Positions 13,294 to 16,023 of a stretch of DNA of 16,023 nt are shown here, in pieces (position 1 is the stretch's first letter; every line of letters starts with the position of its first letter). The stretch lies in contig DHEX01000037.1 in NCBI GenBank assembly GCA_002400085.1, positions 1 to 16,023 of the forward strand. The letters run 5' to 3'. The notes under the pieces were generated by a model that was not told where the DNA came from, searched no databases, and saw only the letters and a list, made by a program, of their open reading frames with translations. The position numbers and the translations under genes are program-made. This stretch comes from Clostridiaceae bacterium UBA4839 (GTDB lineage Bacteria; Bacillota; Clostridia; Clostridiales; Caloramatoraceae).

Positions 13294-13364
13294 TAAAGAA
13301 CTAATTATACATGCCTTTGACATGTTTCTTTATATACAGCATTGCATCCTTTATAACATGCAAT
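13293..13364 (+). other. Hairpins between the HEPN-like gene and hsdM
   Basis: ATAAAGAA (13293-13300) pairs with TTCTTTAT (13326-13333), enclosing an ACATG (13309-13313)/CATGT (13321-13325) stem. A second pair ATTGCAT (13341-13347)/ATGCAAT (13358-13364) follows. Neither has a T-run, so termination is uncertain and some read-through into hsdM is possible. Confidence 0.35.
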
Positions 13365-13408
13365 ATGCAAAGGAAAACCTAAAAGGATATAGAATATTAA
13401 AGTATAGA

Positions 13409-13441
13409 TGATATAATTTGGTATGTAGATATTAATATCTA
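13409..13441 (+). promoter_or_regulatory. Extended -10 promoter and 16-bp palindromic operator of hsdM
   Basis: TGATATAAT (13409-13417) is a perfect TGnTATAAT extended -10; the -35 position (ATAGAA) is poor. TAGATATTAATATCTA (13426-13441) is a perfect 16-bp palindrome covering the expected start of transcription. A dimeric regulator there would block hsdM. No regulator gene for it is adjacent. Confidence 0.5.
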
Positions 13442-13482
13442 ACTTAATGAGTTAAATTGAAAAATACATAGGAGTGGTAGAT

Positions 13483-15504
13483 TTGATTAATTTTCAAGAT
13501 AAAATTAACTTTATATGGAGTATAGCAGAACTTTTAAGAGGCCCATATAAAAAAGAACAGTACGGGGATGTAATCTTACCTATGGCTGTCCTTAGAAGGT
13601 TTGACTGTGTTCTTGCAGACACTAAAGAGGAAGTACTTAAAAAGTATGGAGCATTAAAGAGGTCAGGGCTTCAAAACGTAGACCCTGTTTTAAATAGGAT
13701 TTCAAATCAGGAATTCAATAATACCAGTAAATATGATTTTGAAAAATTATTGGCTGAGCCTGATAATATTGCAAATAATTTAAGAAATTATATTAATGGT
13801 TTTTCAAAAAATGCCAGGGAAATCATAGAGCATTTTGACTTTGATAAGCAGATTACAAAACTTAACGATAATGACCTTTTGTATCTTGTGGTATCTGAAT
13901 TTAATAAAATAGATTTGCATCCTGATGTAGTAAGTAACACAGAAATGGGATACATATTTGAAGAACTGATAAGAAGATTTTCTGAACATGCAGAGGCAGG
14001 AGACCACTACACACCTCGTGAGGTTATAAGGCTTATGGTAAATATTATCCTAAACGAAGATAACGAGGAACTAACCCAGCCAGGACTTGTTACAACTGTT
14101 TACGACTGCTGTGCAGGGACTGGAGGTATGCTTTCAACTGCAGAGCAGCACTTGAAAGAATTAAACCCTGGAATACAAGTAGAATTATTTGGGCAGGAGA
14201 TAAACCCTCAATCTTTTAGTATCTGTAAATCTGATATGCTTATAAAAGGGCAAAATGCAGATAACATCATTTTAGGAGATAGTTTTACAGAAGACGGGCA
14301 CAGAGGCGCAACTTTTAGGTATATGCTTACTAATCCGCCCTTTGGCGTGGAATGGAAGAAAGCAGAGAGGTTTATTCGTGATGAGTATGAGAAAGATGGA
14401 TTTGATGGCAGATTTGGTGCAGGGCTTCCCAGAATATCCGATGGTTCTCTTTTATTTTTACAGCACTTAATATCTAAAATGAGGCAAGATGAAAAAGGCA
14501 GCCGTATTGCCATTATATTTAACGGTTCACCATTATTTACTGGGGATGCAGGTTCAGGAGAGTCAGAGATAAGGCGATGGATAATAGAAAATGATATGCT
14601 GGAAGGTATTATTGCACTGCCCGACCAGTTATTTTATAACACGGGGATTTCTACTTATATTTGGATAGTAACCAATCGTAAGAACAATGATATAATGAAA
14701 GGCCCTGTAAGGACAAGAAAAATACAATTGGTCAATGCAGTAGATTTCTATGAAAAAATGAGGAAAAGCCTTGGTAATAAGAGAAATGAAATCAGTGAGG
14801 AACAGATAAAAGAAATTACGAGGATATATGGGGAATTTAAAGAAAATGAATACTGCAAGATTTTTGATAATGACGATTTTGGTTATCAAAAAATAGTAGT
14901 GGAGAGACCTTTAAGACTTAACTTCCAAGTAACTGAAGAAAGGATTAATAATTTATACAATGAAATGGCTTTTAAGAAACTTGCTGAATCGAGAAAGAAA
15001 GGTGCAGCAGGGCTTCAAGAGATAGAGGAAGGCAAGAAAACTCAAATACAAATAATAGAGACCTTAAAAACAATGGATGCCAATGTTCTTTATAAAAATA
15101 GGAATACCTTTACTAAGGTGCTTAAAAAGACTTTTAAAGCAGCAGATGTTGATTTGAACAGCCTGCTATTAAAGGCTATATTATCTGCTTTATCTGAAAA
15201 AGATGAAGCAGCCGATATTTGTGTAGACAGTAAGGGGAAACCAGAGCCAGACACAGATTTAAGGGATACGGAAAATGTACCTTTGAAAGAGGATATTCAT
15301 GAATATTTTGAACGTGAAGTAAAACCTTATGTACCAGATGCTTGGATAGACGAAAGCAAGACTAAAATAGGATATGAGATACCTTTTACAAGGTACTTTT
15401 ATAAATACCAGCCTCTAAGACCTTCGGAAGAAATTGCAAAGGAGATTAAGGAACTTGAGGAGAGTATTCAGGAGAAGTTGAAGAAGGTGATGGGGGATGA
15501 GTAA
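13483..15504 (+). CDS. hsdM: Type I restriction-modification methyltransferase subunit HsdM
   Basis: A 673-aa N6-adenine DNA methyltransferase subunit that works with HsdS to methylate the target and with HsdR to cut. The N-terminal HsdM_N domain reads FIWSIAELLRGPYKKEQYG and LPMAVLRRFDCVL. The SAM-binding motif D208-C-C-A-G-T-G-G is preceded by SEHAEAGDHYTPREVIRLM. The catalytic motif N284-P-P-F is present and followed by GVEW. The C-terminal helices contain PDAWIDESKTKIGYEIPFTRYFYKY, usual in this long HsdM group. The start is probably TTG 13483, eight bases after AGGAG (13470-13474); GTG 13474 overlaps that site. hsdS overlaps the last eight bases, so the two are translationally coupled. 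Complete and apparently active. Confidence 0.93.
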   Translation: MINFQDKINFIWSIAELLRGPYKKEQYGDVILPMAVLRRFDCVLADTKEEVLKKYGALKRSGLQNVDPVLNRISNQEFNNTSKYDFEKLLAEPDNIANNLRNYINGFSKNAREIIEHFDFDKQITKLNDNDLLYLVVSEFNKIDLHPDVVSNTEMGYIFEELIRRFSEHAEAGDHYTPREVIRLMVNIILNEDNEELTQPGLVTTVYDCCAGTGGMLSTAEQHLKELNPGIQVELFGQEINPQSFSICKSDMLIKGQNADNIILGDSFTEDGHRGATFRYMLTNPPFGVEWKKAERFIRDEYEKDGFDGRFGAGLPRISDGSLLFLQHLISKMRQDEKGSRIAIIFNGSPLFTGDAGSGESEIRRWIIENDMLEGIIALPDQLFYNTGISTYIWIVTNRKNNDIMKGPVRTRKIQLVNAVDFYEKMRKSLGNKRNEISEEQIKEITRIYGEFKENEYCKIFDNDDFGYQKIVVERPLRLNFQVTEERINNLYNEMAFKKLAESRKKGAAGLQEIEEGKKTQIQIIETLKTMDANVLYKNRNTFTKVLKKTFKAADVDLNSLLLKAILSALSEKDEAADICVDSKGKPEPDTDLRDTENVPLKEDIHEYFEREVKPYVPDAWIDESKTKIGYEIPFTRYFYKYQPLRPSEEIAKEIKELEESIQEKLKKVMGDE

Positions 15505-16023
15505 ATATAGGAGATATGAGAGATATAAGGATTCAGGAATTGAGTGGATAGGGGAGATACCAGAAGAGTGGGAAGTAGTAAAAATTAAGCACCTTACTAG
15601 AGTTAAGAGGGGAGCATCTCCTAGACCAATAGATGACCCAATATACTTTGATGATGATGGAGAGTATTCTTGGGTAAGGATATCTGATGTTACTGCATCT
15701 AAAATGTACTTAAACGAATCTACGGAAAAGTTATCTGCATTAGGTGCAAGTTTAAGCGTGAAATTAAACCCAGACCAACTATTTATCAGTATCTGTGCTA
15801 CGGTGGGCAAACCATGTATTACAAAAATAAAATGTTGTATTCACGATGGTTTTGTTTATTTTCCAGACTTTAAAGGTGACAATAGATTTTTATATTATAT
15901 TTTTGAAGCGGGCGAGGCCTATAAAGGTTTAGGTAAGTTGGGAACACAGTTGAATTTAAACACTGATATAGTAGGTGGAATAACTATTGGGTTTCCCCAT
16001 ATGAATGAACAAAAAGCCATTGC
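15497..16023 (+). CDS. hsdS: Type I restriction-modification specificity subunit HsdS (5' part)
   Basis: An open frame of 175 codons runs off the right edge without a stop. It begins MSKYRRYERYKDSGIEWIGEIP followed by EEWEVVKIK, a very typical HsdS start. The first target-recognition domain follows: strands VKRGASP, YSWVRISDVT, LFISICATVGKPCIT and later GLGKLGTQLNLNTDIVGGITIGFP, then HMNEQKAIA, the beginning of the conserved helical spacer. The ATG lies inside ATGAGTAA, overlapping the hsdM stop by eight bases; GGTGATGGGGG upstream acts as a weak ribosome binding site. The DNA target cannot be read from sequence. hsdR is not in the window and should lie to the right if the system is complete. 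Confidence 0.9.
   Translation, partial: MSKYRRYERYKDSGIEWIGEIPEEWEVVKIKHLTRVKRGASPRPIDDPIYFDDDGEYSWVRISDVTASKMYLNESTEKLSALGASLSVKLNPDQLFISICATVGKPCITKIKCCIHDGFVYFPDFKGDNRFLYYIFEAGEAYKGLGKLGTQLNLNTDIVGGITIGFPHMNEQKAI

Noticed and set aside
15415..15810. 131-codon minus-strand frame over hsdM/hsdS
   Set aside because: Antisense to the well-supported hsdM end and hsdS start, whose protein motifs are clear.
1..16023. tRNA or rRNA genes, insertion sequences, integrase genes
   Set aside because: I looked on both strands for T-loop-like words, transposase DDE-type motifs and tyrosine or serine recombinase motifs and saw none I could support.

Overview
The window looks like part of a large plasmid or plasmid-like element from a low-GC, spore-forming Firmicute, most likely a Clostridia member. 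The DNA is AT-rich, most genes have AGGAGG- or AAAGGA-type ribosome binding sites, and one gene encodes a SpoVS homologue. A ParM/ParR partition cassette, a free-standing DnaG-like primase and an origin-like repeat region with two perfect DnaA boxes point to an autonomous replicon. No replication initiator, transposase or integrase is visible, so the plasmid assignment is inferred.

Layout. Positions 1-1250 are non-coding: about four degenerate tandem units of 225-240 bp, three containing a ~130-bp imperfect palindrome, with two perfect DnaA boxes 31 bp apart. Positions 1251-3750 hold a two-gene cluster, an AlbA_2/Schlafen-type protein followed by a RES-domain protein. Positions 3751-4943 hold 39-nt direct repeats, a minus-strand four-helix-bundle (23S rRNA intervening-sequence family) gene and the parM control region. 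parM and parR (4944-6147) end at a strong terminator. Positions 6186-6812 are non-coding with two hairpin elements. The minus-strand pair at 6858-9200 is a CHC2/TOPRIM primase followed by a 95-aa protein of unknown function. It diverges from a SpoVS-family gene (9661-9951) across a control region with nested inverted repeats. Positions 9952-10658 are mostly non-coding, with a promoter-terminator unit that may be a small RNA, a 17-nt direct repeat and a second strong hairpin. Positions 10659-13293 hold an orphan 271-aa gene and a 553-aa protein ending in a HEPN-like R-x4-H motif. The window ends in a type I restriction-modification locus, hsdM and the start of hsdS.

The genes fall into a maintenance core (origin-like repeats, partition, primase, SpoVS-like regulator) flanked by probable defence cargo (AlbA_2+RES on the left; the orphan, HEPN protein and HsdMS on the right). 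Best candidates for something undescribed are the AlbA_2-RES pair without an Xre antitoxin, the R-x4-H protein beside the type I locus, the orphan 271-aa gene behind repeat and terminator structures, and the structured leaders of parM and the SpoVS gene. Several start codons were moved downstream from the longest reading frame because a good ribosome binding site lies before the internal start.
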